Source: Casp-actino8 sp001510335
Lineage (GTDB): Bacteria; Actinomycetota; Acidimicrobiia; Acidimicrobiales; Ilumatobacteraceae
NCBI GenBank assembly: GCA_027729635.1
Contig: JAQCEM010000009.1
Span: 4,617-68,616, forward strand
Reading direction: 5' to 3'
DNA: 64,000 nt
The number at the start of each line of letters is the position of its first letter. The stretch's first letter is position 1. The notes under the pieces are model-generated. The model was not told the DNA's origin. It did no database searches and worked only from the letters and a program-made list of their open reading frames with translations. Of the stretch, positions 8,293 through 16,760 are shown in pieces. The translations under genes were made by a program, and so were the position numbers.

Positions 8293-8769
8293 TTACGTTA
8301 GCGATAACTGGCGAACGTAGTCGTAGAAGTTGAGTAAACGTTCGGACGGTTCGTACATCTCAATGAAATGTCCAAGGTCGTGTCGTGCATCGCAAAAGAC
8401 AAATTCTTGGCCACCATTGGTTTGGGCATGAAGGGTGAGTGGCCAACCTTGTTGTGCGCACCAGTCAATGCCATCCGACAGAGAATCAACCATAAAGGCG
8501 AAGTGGTGCAATCCTGTTGGACTTGGTCCGAGTGGTTCAGAGTGTTCGCGTACGAGCTCAACCATCACCTCGCCCCACCATCCATAAGCCGACGAATGGT
8601 CGAATGTGCTCGTCATGCCGTTGATCGTGCATGAGGAGAGCTCAATGTGGTGGGCAAATACGAATGGGCCGCAGCTGGTGCGTTGGCGAAATTCGGAGGC
8701 AGCCTCTTTGAGCGTGTCTGTTCCGCGGGCGCTGTAAGCGATTTGTACGGGTCGACCGAGGATGGACAT
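8293..8769 (-). CDS. VOC / glyoxalase-fold protein
   Basis: 158 aa. Opens with MSILGRPVQIAYSARGTD; contains PTGLHHFAFMVDSLSDGIDWCAQQGWPL and ends FIEMYEPSERLLNFYDYVRQLSLT. The HHFAFMV strand and the late FIEMYE supply the His and Glu metal positions usual in VOC proteins. Convergent with the carotenoid oxygenase, 11 bases apart. Substrate unknown. Confidence 0.82.
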   Translation of the reverse strand: MSILGRPVQIAYSARGTDTLKEAASEFRQRTSCGPFVFAHHIELSSCTINGMTSTFDHSSAYGWWGEVMVELVREHSEPLGPSPTGLHHFAFMVDSLSDGIDWCAQQGWPLTLHAQTNGGQEFVFCDARHDLGHFIEMYEPSERLLNFYDYVRQLSLT

Positions 8770-8822
8770 GTCCCTAGCGTGTCATATCCGACTACGGTTG
8801 AGACGAGATAGAGGGAGATCAG

Positions 8823-9290
8823 ATGTTTGAGATTCAAACAATTGACACATTGCCTAGTAGTGAAGCACATCAGTTACTGATTGATCGTGCGGCGATTATC
8901 GATGTGACAAACCGCTATTGCTGGGCGCTAGACACCAAAGATTGGGCAGTTCTTGATTCCGTCTTTACCGAAGACGCGAATGGTGATCTTTTAGAAGATG
9001 TCGTAGGCCGTGTCGCAATTAAGAAGCGCGTTGAAACCGCTCTGTCGCGAATGGACGAGACTCAACACCTCATCTCGAATCATCAGATCAACGTTCAAGG
9101 CGACACTGCGACCTGTCGTTGCTATTTGCAGGCACAACATGTTCGCAAAGCCGCCCACGGCGGACCTAACTTCATCATTGCTGGTCGTTACGAAGATCAA
9201 TTGACGCGTACCTCTGAAGGCTGGCGTATTAGTTTCCGTCGTCTGGTTGTGATGTGGACTGACGGTAACCCCGCGGTTTCGCGAGGTTGA
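8823..9290 (+). CDS. SnoaL-like domain protein
   Basis: 155 aa. LLIDRAAIIDVTNRYCWALDTKDW, VFTEDANGDLLEDVVG and the C-terminal GRYEDQLTRTSEGWRISFRR pattern are typical of SnoaL_4 hydroxysteroid-isomerase-like proteins. Preceded by GAGGGAGATCAG. Convergent with the Rieske oxygenase gene, with only 3 bases between stops. Probable accessory isomerase or dehydratase; no reaction can be assigned. Confidence 0.82.
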   Translation: MFEIQTIDTLPSSEAHQLLIDRAAIIDVTNRYCWALDTKDWAVLDSVFTEDANGDLLEDVVGRVAIKKRVETALSRMDETQHLISNHQINVQGDTATCRCYLQAQHVRKAAHGGPNFIIAGRYEDQLTRTSEGWRISFRRLVVMWTDGNPAVSRG

Positions 9291-9293
9291 GTT

Positions 9294-10547
9294 TTAATCT
9301 TCGATGTATTTGCCGAGCAATTGCTCAACGCGCATTGATGCAGGAATTTGATCAATGCCAATGACTCGATCAAGTTGCTCGTGAAAATTCCATATACGTC
9401 GTTCTTGATAATTGGTGGGCATGCCACGCATCGCTGGAGATTCAAGTGATCTCTGCATAGGTGCCATATTCCAGAAATCTTCTTCCATGATGAGTTTGAA
9501 GTTGTCGAGTCTCATCTGCCAGTTGGTTGGCAAACCCTCTTTCGGATCGAAATCAATGGGGGCGTAATGAGTCCAGTCGATTCGCGTGGTCTGCTTATCA
9601 ATGGGCCAGAAGGTGATAAATGGAAATCCGTAAGCGGCGATTGGCGTGATGAGGTTGGGGAAGATGCCGTATGCAGAACTCGTACAACGAACCATGTCGT
9701 TCACTGTTTCTAAATCGGTGAAGCCTGGTAGTACGACATGCTTGTAGTCATCCCAGTTCTTCATTCCGAGAGCCGTATAAGACGTCTTAGAAAATGGAGT
9801 CACCATACGTGAACATCCGTTGGGGAGCAGCCCCATAGTTGCGCCACGGTTATCAAGGAGACTTTCGCCGTTGCGACTATGAATATGCCGGAAGTGGTAC
9901 ACCTCTAAGAACGCTTCGGCAGTGACTTTCCAGTTGCACGGAACGATCTCGCTTTGCTTGGCGACCGTACGTAATGTGGCACCTTGAAATTCGGACATTT
10001 CATCGGCGATCTTGCCGATGTGGTCAGCGAATGCCATTGCCTCAGGGTCTTGGTTGACGAAAATCCAGTTGTCCCAGATTTCACAAGAGATCGATGGCAG
10101 ACAACGTTCGGTCTTGTCGAGATCTACAAAATCTCTCTCGTCGGTTACGGAAACTAACTTTCCGCTGTCAATATCGTATGACCACGAGTGATATTGGCAT
10201 CGCAAAAGCTTTGATGTTCCCGACGCTTCACGCACAACCGGAGCGCCACGATGCTGGCAGGTGTTGTAGAAAGCGCGAACTTGTGAATCCTTTCCCCGAA
10301 TCAAAAGTATTGGCACGCCTAAGTCATCAAAGGTGAAGAAGTCGCCGACATTGGGAATATCTTCGGCCCGACCTGCCAAGACCCACGATCGCGGCCATAA
10401 GAATTTTTTTTCAAGATCCCAAAACTCATCCGATGTAAATCGTTCAATCGGAATGTCATGGAATTTAGGGAATCCATCGGGTGGAGCAGTTCGGTCGAAC
10501 TCATATTGCATTTCTGCAGTGAGGCGTGCGACAAGTTCGGGAGTCAT
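9294..10547 (-). CDS. Rieske non-heme iron oxygenase, alpha subunit
   Basis: 417 aa. Rieske [2Fe-2S] ligands C97-x-H99 and C117-x2-H120. The catalytic domain follows with FLEVYHFRHIH supplying two iron-ligand histidines and EEDFWNMAPMQ probably supplying the Asp. The enzyme would hydroxylate or demethylate an aromatic, quaternary amine or steroid ring using electrons from a reductase that is not encoded nearby. Last gene of the four-gene minus operon, 18 bases after the kinase-like gene. Confidence 0.9.
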   Translation of the reverse strand: MTPELVARLTAEMQYEFDRTAPPDGFPKFHDIPIERFTSDEFWDLEKKFLWPRSWVLAGRAEDIPNVGDFFTFDDLGVPILLIRGKDSQVRAFYNTCQHRGAPVVREASGTSKLLRCQYHSWSYDIDSGKLVSVTDERDFVDLDKTERCLPSISCEIWDNWIFVNQDPEAMAFADHIGKIADEMSEFQGATLRTVAKQSEIVPCNWKVTAEAFLEVYHFRHIHSRNGESLLDNRGATMGLLPNGCSRMVTPFSKTSYTALGMKNWDDYKHVVLPGFTDLETVNDMVRCTSSAYGIFPNLITPIAAYGFPFITFWPIDKQTTRIDWTHYAPIDFDPKEGLPTNWQMRLDNFKLIMEEDFWNMAPMQRSLESPAMRGMPTNYQERRIWNFHEQLDRVIGIDQIPASMRVEQLLGKYIED

Positions 10548-10565
10548 AGCGGTATGGGGGCCTTG

Positions 10566-11660
10566 TCAGAATTCGCTGAGCAGGTCGCCAGATTGCAGGT
10601 CGTGGGCAGCGGCAAAAACACGAGTAATCATGGCATGCAACAAGGCCCGACCGCGATCGTTGCCCGGGTCGATATCGCTCACAGCAACCTGCGACCAAGC
10701 CTGATGCAATAAGCAGTATCGATAGTCGCGCCAGCAGCGGTCCCATGAGTAATTGGTGACTCCAACAGCAATCAACCCGTCGTAATATCGTCGCACCAAT
10801 GTTTGTTCCCACTCGCGTCGATTTTCAACAGTGACAGATTGACCGAGAAAGTTAGCCACGTCCCACATGCCCACATGGCGAGCACTCAATTGAAAATCCA
10901 GAACTGTTACAACTTCTTCGCCTGCTGAACCGCCAAATAAAAAGTTGTCGGCCCGAAAGTCGGTATGCGAGAACGTCGCATTGCCTTGTTCGACCCACCA
11001 GTCGACCATGTCGGGGTATTTCGGTGTCAGTTCGCGCATCCATTGCATCGTGTCGGCTTCAACATGGGGCGACCATGTCGCAATAAACGATTCAAGTTTT
11101 GGTTCGGCCATTTCGCGAGCGGCGCGATACAACGGATTATTCATCGGTGGCAACCACTCAAGTGACCACAACAATTCGTTATCCCAAAAGTGACTATGTA
11201 ATTTGACGGCCTGATCAAGAATTGCGGCACTGTCTTCGAAATTGGCGCCGACGACTTGGTCAACCATTCGGGGATTGGTGATTTCTTCTAAGAGAACGAT
11301 GTACGGAGCGCCAGCAGGATCGACATCGGTGTAATAACAAAAAGGAACTCGCAAGTTGATGGAGCGGGAGAACTCTTTGTAGAAAGCAGATTCACGTTCG
11401 TAAAAACCCATGGCCTGAGACATGAAAACATTGCCAGGCGCGGCGGCCTGACACTTGGCAATCATCGTGTCTGGTTGTGGCCCGCTTGAACCCGGAGCGT
11501 AGGTCAGGTGCAATCGAGTTACTTCGCCGAGTAGACCGACTCCTTCACCCAATCGTTGCGCTTGAACATTGGTGATCGTTGCTACTGAACCATCAAACGC
11601 CTGATTGAGCCAATTGGCGTCAATATGGTCAGCAGTAGTTGGAATCTTTGGTTGACTCAT
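10566..11660 (-). CDS. Phosphotransferase / ecdysteroid-kinase-like protein
   Basis: 364 aa, complete. N-lobe with LGEGVGLLGEVTRL; catalytic loop FSHTDFRADNFLF (HxDxxxxN); metal-binding VLDFQL. This is the aminoglycoside phosphotransferase / EcKinase superfamily. Related ACAD10/11-type kinases phosphorylate 4-hydroxyacyl-CoA so that the hydroxyl can leave; a role for this one in removing a hydroxyl group is inference from its position between an SDR and a Rieske oxygenase. The start follows GGGGGTAATGAC. Paralogous to genes at 1-547 and 52978-54027. Confidence 0.85.
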   Translation of the reverse strand: MSQPKIPTTADHIDANWLNQAFDGSVATITNVQAQRLGEGVGLLGEVTRLHLTYAPGSSGPQPDTMIAKCQAAAPGNVFMSQAMGFYERESAFYKEFSRSINLRVPFCYYTDVDPAGAPYIVLLEEITNPRMVDQVVGANFEDSAAILDQAVKLHSHFWDNELLWSLEWLPPMNNPLYRAAREMAEPKLESFIATWSPHVEADTMQWMRELTPKYPDMVDWWVEQGNATFSHTDFRADNFLFGGSAGEEVVTVLDFQLSARHVGMWDVANFLGQSVTVENRREWEQTLVRRYYDGLIAVGVTNYSWDRCWRDYRYCLLHQAWSQVAVSDIDPGNDRGRALLHAMITRVFAAAHDLQSGDLLSEF

Positions 11661-11706
11661 GTCATTACCCCCAGTGTTTGTCTAGCAGGCGAAGCAAGTC
11701 TTTCGT

Positions 11707-12504
11707 TTAGCCCGCAAGTGACCCGGCGTCGACGGCAACCACTTCTCCGGTGATCCAGGCAGCCATATCTGTTGCCAAGAACAAGATCACCCGCGCCACG
11801 TCATCAGCCTGTCCTGCGCGACCTAAAAGGGTTTGGCTCATCCGCGCGCCGACATCAAGTCCGGCCCTCTTTAAAGGTGCTAGTTGGTCCTGTACTCCTG
11901 GAGTGTCAATTGGTCCCGGGGCAACTCCGACCACCCGAATATTCTTTGGACCAAATTCAAGAGCCAAACTTTTGGTCATGCCAACAACTGCATGTTTCGA
12001 CATCACGTAAGCGCTGATACCGGGTGCCGCCCGAAAGCCAGTGGTCGATGCAAGGTTCACGATGACGCCACCATTCATGCGACGAGCCGCTTCACGGGCA
12101 CAGGCAAAATTGCCGCGTACGTTGATTTGCATTAATCGATCGACGAAATCATCAGCGGCATCAATTGCTGGTCCGGTGGTGGGGTAGATGCCCGCATTAT
12201 TCACCCAGATATCGATACCACCGAGTTTTTCAACGCACAGATCTGCCGCTGCGACAATGGATGATGTATCGCCGATGTCGATACGGGTGCTGATTACCTT
12301 TCGCCCAGTTTGTTGGGCAACGGCTGCTGCCAATGTTGCTGCGCCAACTTCATCAATATCAGTGACTAGTACGTCTGCTCCGGCTTCGGCGAGTCGCGCA
12401 ACGGTTGCTGCGCCGATTCCCTGAGCTCCGCCAGTGACAACGGCTCGTTTGCCAACAAGCGAGGTGAGATCGTGCAAGGTTCGTGATGAATAGTCAGGGA
12501 TCAT
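11707..12504 (-). CDS. Short-chain dehydrogenase/reductase
   Basis: 265 aa, classical SDR. TGGAQGIG cofactor motif, Asp in LVTDIDE favouring NAD(H), NNAG, catalytic S in VNLASTTGF and YVMSKHAVV for the Tyr-Lys pair, and the C-terminal ITGEVVAVDAG. Start after CGGAGGCACC. 46 bases from genes on either side, within the minus operon. Likely oxidises an alcohol made by a neighbouring oxygenase. Confidence 0.9.
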   Translation of the reverse strand: MIPDYSSRTLHDLTSLVGKRAVVTGGAQGIGAATVARLAEAGADVLVTDIDEVGAATLAAAVAQQTGRKVISTRIDIGDTSSIVAAADLCVEKLGGIDIWVNNAGIYPTTGPAIDAADDFVDRLMQINVRGNFACAREAARRMNGGVIVNLASTTGFRAAPGISAYVMSKHAVVGMTKSLALEFGPKNIRVVGVAPGPIDTPGVQDQLAPLKRAGLDVGARMSQTLLGRAGQADDVARVILFLATDMAAWITGEVVAVDAGSLAG

Positions 12505-12550
12505 GGTGCCTCCGTACGCTGAGAAAAACTACTGCCCATCAGTCTTGCCG

Positions 12551-13384
12551 CTAGCGATGCGCCATTAAGCGTTGTAGAGATGACGCCTGAAGTTGAGCCC
12601 GCTCAAAAGCCGGAATCAGATCAAGATCGTCGTCGATGATCTCAACACTGATAGGAGCGTTGGGCGGCGTTTGTTCAAAGAACTGCTTGAGATCAAACTC
12701 GCCTGCACCGAGAAGTTCACGATTGTGGATGCAATCCTGAATGTAGTCGTCCATGCTTGGAGTCATAGTGCCATCATCAACTTGAATATTCTTGACCAGC
12801 GAGTAATCAAGATCTGCGAGCGACGACACGCCAGCACCACGAAAAACATGCCACGTATCAACGCAGAGACCGACATTAGGATGCCCACTTCGGCGCACAA
12901 AATTCTGGGCAGTTGCAATGTCTGGAATCTTTGTTGGCGGCAAAAACTCGAGGGCATAATGCACATCTGCGTCAGCAGTGCGTTCTGCTAAGGCACCGAG
13001 CCATTGCGCTGCAACATCAAAGTCAATGTCTTTGTTCGCACCAAATGGGGCGATGACTTGTATGCGCTCTACTCCGAAAGTTCTGGCCACATGTTCAAAG
13101 TCAAGCGCTGACTTGTCATCGACAAGTCGAAGAGCTTCAAGTTCAAGAATGCGCATGTTGTGTTGAGATAGCACTTTCTTGAAGTCGTCGTCACTCGTTC
13201 CGTTCGCACGTAGTTGTAAGTATTCGCTCACGCCAAATCCGATGCCATCAAAGCCAGCAGCCGATGCGGCTGCTACTCGTTGGTCAAATTTGACGCCGCG
13301 CATGCTGTAGTACGCCAATATTGTTTGGCGCGAGCCAACGCCAGCGATGCCACCTGATCCAACCCCGTATGCAGAATGTGCCAC
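12551..13384 (-). CDS. Sugar phosphate isomerase/epimerase-like TIM-barrel protein
   Basis: 277 aa. An AP-endonuclease-2-like TIM barrel: ILAYYSMRGVKFDQRVAAAS, HYALEFLPPTKIPD, VGLCVDTWHVFRGAG, ISVEIIDDD. Residues E (YALEFLP), D and H (CVDTWHV) and E (VEIIDD) match the metal ligands of the xylose-isomerase-like family. First gene of the minus operon, GTG start preceded by GGAGGAAAC. The family covers sugar, inositol and aromatic-pathway isomerases; the specific reaction is not assignable. Confidence 0.82.
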   Translation of the reverse strand: MAHSAYGVGSGGIAGVGSRQTILAYYSMRGVKFDQRVAAASAAGFDGIGFGVSEYLQLRANGTSDDDFKKVLSQHNMRILELEALRLVDDKSALDFEHVARTFGVERIQVIAPFGANKDIDFDVAAQWLGALAERTADADVHYALEFLPPTKIPDIATAQNFVRRSGHPNVGLCVDTWHVFRGAGVSSLADLDYSLVKNIQVDDGTMTPSMDDYIQDCIHNRELLGAGEFDLKQFFEQTPPNAPISVEIIDDDLDLIPAFERAQLQASSLQRLMAHR

Positions 13385-13467
13385 GTTTCCTCCAGCAAAT
13401 AGATATTAAAATTCTACTGCGTGGCGTGATACCCTTGCGCTGTGACAGCAGTGGGGGTCAAGTAGCA

Positions 13468-14838
13468 GTGAAAGCGGGTCAAGAGCGTTGTCCGGGGCCG
13501 AGCTATCGCGACATTGTTTTGCGTGATATCGGTGGGGTTCCGCCGCAAATGCTTGAGAGCGAGTACCAGTTTCGTGGTGATGAGCCAATTGGTTTTGATC
13601 GGTACACGTCTGCGGAGTTCTTAAAGTCGGAGTTTGAGCGAGTGTGGTCACGAACATGGCAGTGGGCGTGTCGCGAAGAACATATTCCTAACGAGGGCGA
13701 TTTTCATGTCTACGACATCGGGGATCGGTCAATTCTGATTGTTCGTTCTGCTGACATGAAAATTCGTGCCTTCAACAACTTTTGTCTGCACAGAGGAACT
13801 CAACTCAAACCTTCGAACACAGCGGGGAACGCCAATCGATTTACTTGTCCTTTTCATGGTTGGGCGTGGTCTACCTCTGGCAAATTAGCGACGATTCCGT
13901 GTCGCTGGGATTTCCCGCATGTCAAAGACGAAGACTTTGAGTTACCGGAGATCCAAGTGGACACCTGGGGTGGCTTTGTTTTTGTAAACTTTGATCCGCA
14001 TGCTCAGTCACTGCATGAGTATCTCGGGGTCATGACAAGTCATTTCACTGGCACGTGGGATCTCTCACAGCGATACATCGAAATCCATGTGCGCAAGCGA
14101 TTGCCAGCAAACTGGAAAGCCGCGATGGAGGCTTTTCTCGAGGCATATCACGTGTTTAAGACCCACCCAGAAGCACTTCGTGCGGCTGGTGACGCAAACG
14201 CGCAGTATGACGTATTTGGCGAGCATGTGTCGCGGTTTATGCACACATCGGGCTCACAGAGTCCCCACATTGCAGTACAACAAACAGAGCAAGAAATTAT
14301 CAACTTTATGATTGGTCGCAAGTTTGCTGGCGGAGTCAGTATCCCCCAGGTGCCAGAGGGGCACACTGCGCGCGACGTGTATGCGGCATTTGTGCAGCAG
14401 CAGTTGAAAGAAAAATATGGCCATGATTTTTCAGACTTTAAAGTGAGTGAGACAATCGACTCAATCGAGTACTTCGTTTTTCCTAACGGTTTCTTTTTCC
14501 CTGGTGCACACAAGCCGATGGTGTATCGATTCCTTCCGCACCCAACTAATCCAGACGAGTGCACATTCGACTTGTTGTTCTTACGGTTCCCTGCTGACGG
14601 CCAAGCCCCACCACCTCCCGCACAGCCCTACGACATTGACATTCATGAGAGCTACATGTCAGCGCCCGGTATTGACCAAGGGCTGGGCTATGTCTACGAC
14701 CAAGACACGGACAATATGGCCGCCCAAACCCGTGGTTTCAAGGGCAGCATAAGAACATCGCAGGTCTCGGGCAATTATCAAGAGATTCGCGCCAGGCATC
14801 TGCATCAAACGATCGATGCGTACCTCGCCCGACCGTGA
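13468..14838 (+). CDS. Rieske non-heme iron oxygenase, alpha subunit
   Basis: 456 aa from the GTG at 13468. Rieske ligands C106-x-H108 and C127-x2-H130; iron-ligand region AFLEAYHVFKTHPEA. The frame is open 49 codons further upstream, but that part would overlap the divergent epimerase start and has no oxygenase similarity; GTGGGGGTC precedes the chosen GTG. It is divergent from the operon that holds the first Rieske gene, so the two may share control. Similar in layout to phenylpropionate/carnitine-type oxygenases. No reductase is encoded nearby. Confidence 0.87.
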   Translation: MKAGQERCPGPSYRDIVLRDIGGVPPQMLESEYQFRGDEPIGFDRYTSAEFLKSEFERVWSRTWQWACREEHIPNEGDFHVYDIGDRSILIVRSADMKIRAFNNFCLHRGTQLKPSNTAGNANRFTCPFHGWAWSTSGKLATIPCRWDFPHVKDEDFELPEIQVDTWGGFVFVNFDPHAQSLHEYLGVMTSHFTGTWDLSQRYIEIHVRKRLPANWKAAMEAFLEAYHVFKTHPEALRAAGDANAQYDVFGEHVSRFMHTSGSQSPHIAVQQTEQEIINFMIGRKFAGGVSIPQVPEGHTARDVYAAFVQQQLKEKYGHDFSDFKVSETIDSIEYFVFPNGFFFPGAHKPMVYRFLPHPTNPDECTFDLLFLRFPADGQAPPPPAQPYDIDIHESYMSAPGIDQGLGYVYDQDTDNMAAQTRGFKGSIRTSQVSGNYQEIRARHLHQTIDAYLARP

Positions 14839-14860
14839 AATAGTTCTACGAGGCAAGCAG

Positions 14861-16126
14861 TTATGAAGTCGCTTTCGTAAATCCGATATTCAAATGCTTC
14901 AGTGACCTCAAGCAGAAATTTGGATGATGACGGAAGTCATTCTCGCCATCAATAAACCACATCTCATCTACGCGATCAACAAGAGCGCGAAACCCAATAA
15001 TGAGTTCGCGGCGGGCGAGTGGCGCCCCCAAGCAAAAGTGCGTGCCAAAGCCGAAAGATAAATGGCTACGCACGTTGTCGCGGTTGAGATTCATGTCGGC
15101 GGGACATTCAAATTGATTGTCATCGCGATTGGCTGCGGCATAACGCACGTTGATGACAGCACCCGCGGGAATCGTGACACCGTGAAGAACGACTTCTTGT
15201 GTTGTTGAACGAAAGAGACCTTGCACGGGACCTTCTAAGCGAAGCACTTCTTCAGCAAGAAGTGGCACGTATTTATCAGGATCAGACTTCAGCAGACTCC
15301 ACTGGTCGGGATTGGCAATCAACAGACGAACGCCTTCAGACAGCGCGTTAGTTGTGGTTTCAGATCCGCCCACAAAGGTATCGGCCATCATCTCGGCATG
15401 AAGTTCATTGTCGGTGAGGGTTCGTCCCCATTCGGGAACGACAGTGTTGACTAAATCACTGAGAAGCGTGTTGTCAGGTTGCTGACGCAAACGTTCGAAA
15501 ATTGGTTGGAAATAGTGTTGGGCTTCAATCTCTTGTTCTGTTGACCAGAAGGCTTCTTCATCGGTCTGCATCATCCCGAGGCGTTGCACCCAGGCGTCGG
15601 TCCAAGCCTTGATCTGCCACATGTCTTCATCACGGGCGCCCATTTGTCGACCAATGACTATGAGGGGTAAAGGGATTGCAAAAGATCGGACCCAATCGCA
15701 GTGACTGTCGTCTATGAATTTGTCGATGAGTTGATGTGCGAGTTCCTCGATGAACGGATCCATCTCTTTGATACGCGATGGCCTGAAGGCATGGTTGAAG
15801 AGACCGCGCATCTCACGATGCTCAGGATCGTCTCGACCAGCCAGAGTTGCGCCCGGAACCCAACCGTCTTTTTCATACATTGCTTTGATCTTGGCTGATC
15901 GGGGGTCAACACGGCCGCGGTGGCGAGCACTGGTAAAGCGTTCAGTGTCGCTTAGGACCATCCGCACATCTTCATAGCGGGTGATGACGTACATACCGGT
16001 GGCGTTGTCGCGCCAAACAGGAGCCTCATCGCGAAGTTTTCCGTAGGCGTCGTATGGGCAATCAGAAATATCTGAGTCAAGCAAAGTCATTTTTGTGAGA
16101 TCAAGATCGGCACTCATATATCTCAT
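14861..16126 (-). CDS. Cytochrome P450
   Basis: 421 aa, bacterial class I size with no membrane anchor. I-helix VGGSETTTNAL, K-helix EEVLR, heme loop FGFGTHFCLG with Cys365. Hydroxylates an unknown, probably hydrophobic substrate and needs ferredoxin partners that are not in the window. An in-frame ATG three codons later (16117) is an alternative start; neither has a strong RBS. Convergent with the Rieske gene at 14838. Confidence 0.93.
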   Translation of the reverse strand: MRYMSADLDLTKMTLLDSDISDCPYDAYGKLRDEAPVWRDNATGMYVITRYEDVRMVLSDTERFTSARHRGRVDPRSAKIKAMYEKDGWVPGATLAGRDDPEHREMRGLFNHAFRPSRIKEMDPFIEELAHQLIDKFIDDSHCDWVRSFAIPLPLIVIGRQMGARDEDMWQIKAWTDAWVQRLGMMQTDEEAFWSTEQEIEAQHYFQPIFERLRQQPDNTLLSDLVNTVVPEWGRTLTDNELHAEMMADTFVGGSETTTNALSEGVRLLIANPDQWSLLKSDPDKYVPLLAEEVLRLEGPVQGLFRSTTQEVVLHGVTIPAGAVINVRYAAANRDDNQFECPADMNLNRDNVRSHLSFGFGTHFCLGAPLARRELIIGFRALVDRVDEMWFIDGENDFRHHPNFCLRSLKHLNIGFTKATS

Positions 16127-16170
16127 CTTGTCGCATATTCGTGGCGCATAATTCAGTGGAAGCCTGTGTT

Positions 16171-16215
16171 CGACATATTTGGGATCGACATATTTGGTAT
16201 CGATCTATCTGGCAT
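16171..16215 (+). repeat. Three 15-bp tandem repeats in the divergent P450/SnoaL gap
   Basis: Three head-to-tail copies: CGACATATTTGGGAT, CGACATATTTGGTAT and CGATCTATCTGGCAT. Copies 1 and 2 differ at one base, copy 3 at four or five. The repeat lies 38-82 bases upstream of the SnoaL-like start at 16253 and 45-89 bases upstream of the P450 start. It can be read as an in-frame extension (FDIFGIDIFGIDLSGI), but regulator-binding direct repeats are equally likely. Confidence 0.75.
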
Positions 16216-16252
16216 CGTGTCAGGGCTTCTGGCTCGGCTAGAAATAATGCTT

Positions 16253-16741
16253 ATGAGCGAACTCACTCCAGTCAGCGTCGAAGATTATGTCAATATTCAG
16301 CGTCTCATTAACCGGTATGCCGATGCGGTGATCCATCGCAATGGCGGGCAGTGGGGCAGTTGCTGGACCGATGATGCGGTCTGGGACTTGGGTGGAGGCC
16401 GATTAGTTGAAGGCAAAGAGGCGATTCTCAAACTGTGGTACGCCGCCATGGGCGGTATTTCTTCGGTCGTGCAAACTGTTCACAACGGCGATGCTTGGGT
16501 TGGGGCCTCGGCCAATGAGGCCACGGGGCGTTGGGCAATTAGCGAACGAATGCGTCGGGCGAACGGAGATTCGGGGATTTTGCTCGCTCACTACGACGAC
16601 GCCTACGCCAAGGTGAATGGTCAATGGTTGTTCACGCGTCGCTTCTTGCAGGTTCACTACGGCGGCCCTGCCGATCTTTCGGCGAACTTCACGAACGATA
16701 AAGAGCAATTGATTGCTCGTGGCATTGTTGCTGACGTCTGA
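16253..16741 (+). CDS. SnoaL-like domain protein
   Basis: 162 aa from the ATG at 16253. VEDYVNIQRLINRYADAVI, CWTDDAVWDLGGGRLVEG and YDDAYAKVNGQWLFTRR define an NTF2/SnoaL fold. An ATG at 16166 is in frame but would add residues encoded by a 15-bp tandem repeat, so the internal start is preferred because it matches the family N-terminus. It is followed 19 bases later by an acyl-CoA ligase. Reaction unknown. Confidence 0.8.
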   Translation: MSELTPVSVEDYVNIQRLINRYADAVIHRNGGQWGSCWTDDAVWDLGGGRLVEGKEAILKLWYAAMGGISSVVQTVHNGDAWVGASANEATGRWAISERMRRANGDSGILLAHYDDAYAKVNGQWLFTRRFLQVHYGGPADLSANFTNDKEQLIARGIVADV

Positions 16742-16748
16742 GATCTCG

Positions 16749-16754
16749 TAGTTT
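16749..16754 (+). promoter_or_regulatory. Candidate -10 hexamer for leaderless transcript (TAGTTT)
   Basis: TAGTTT ends exactly 6 bases before the ATG at 16761, and the 19-base gap holds no Shine-Dalgarno sequence. The ligase may be expressed from its own leaderless mRNA as well as from the upstream gene. Confidence 0.45.
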
Positions 16755-16760
16755 CGTCCT

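Noticed and set aside
13321..13467. 49-codon N-terminal extension of the second Rieske oxygenase
   Set aside because: Overlaps the divergent epimerase coding start; the extra residues are not oxygenase-like.
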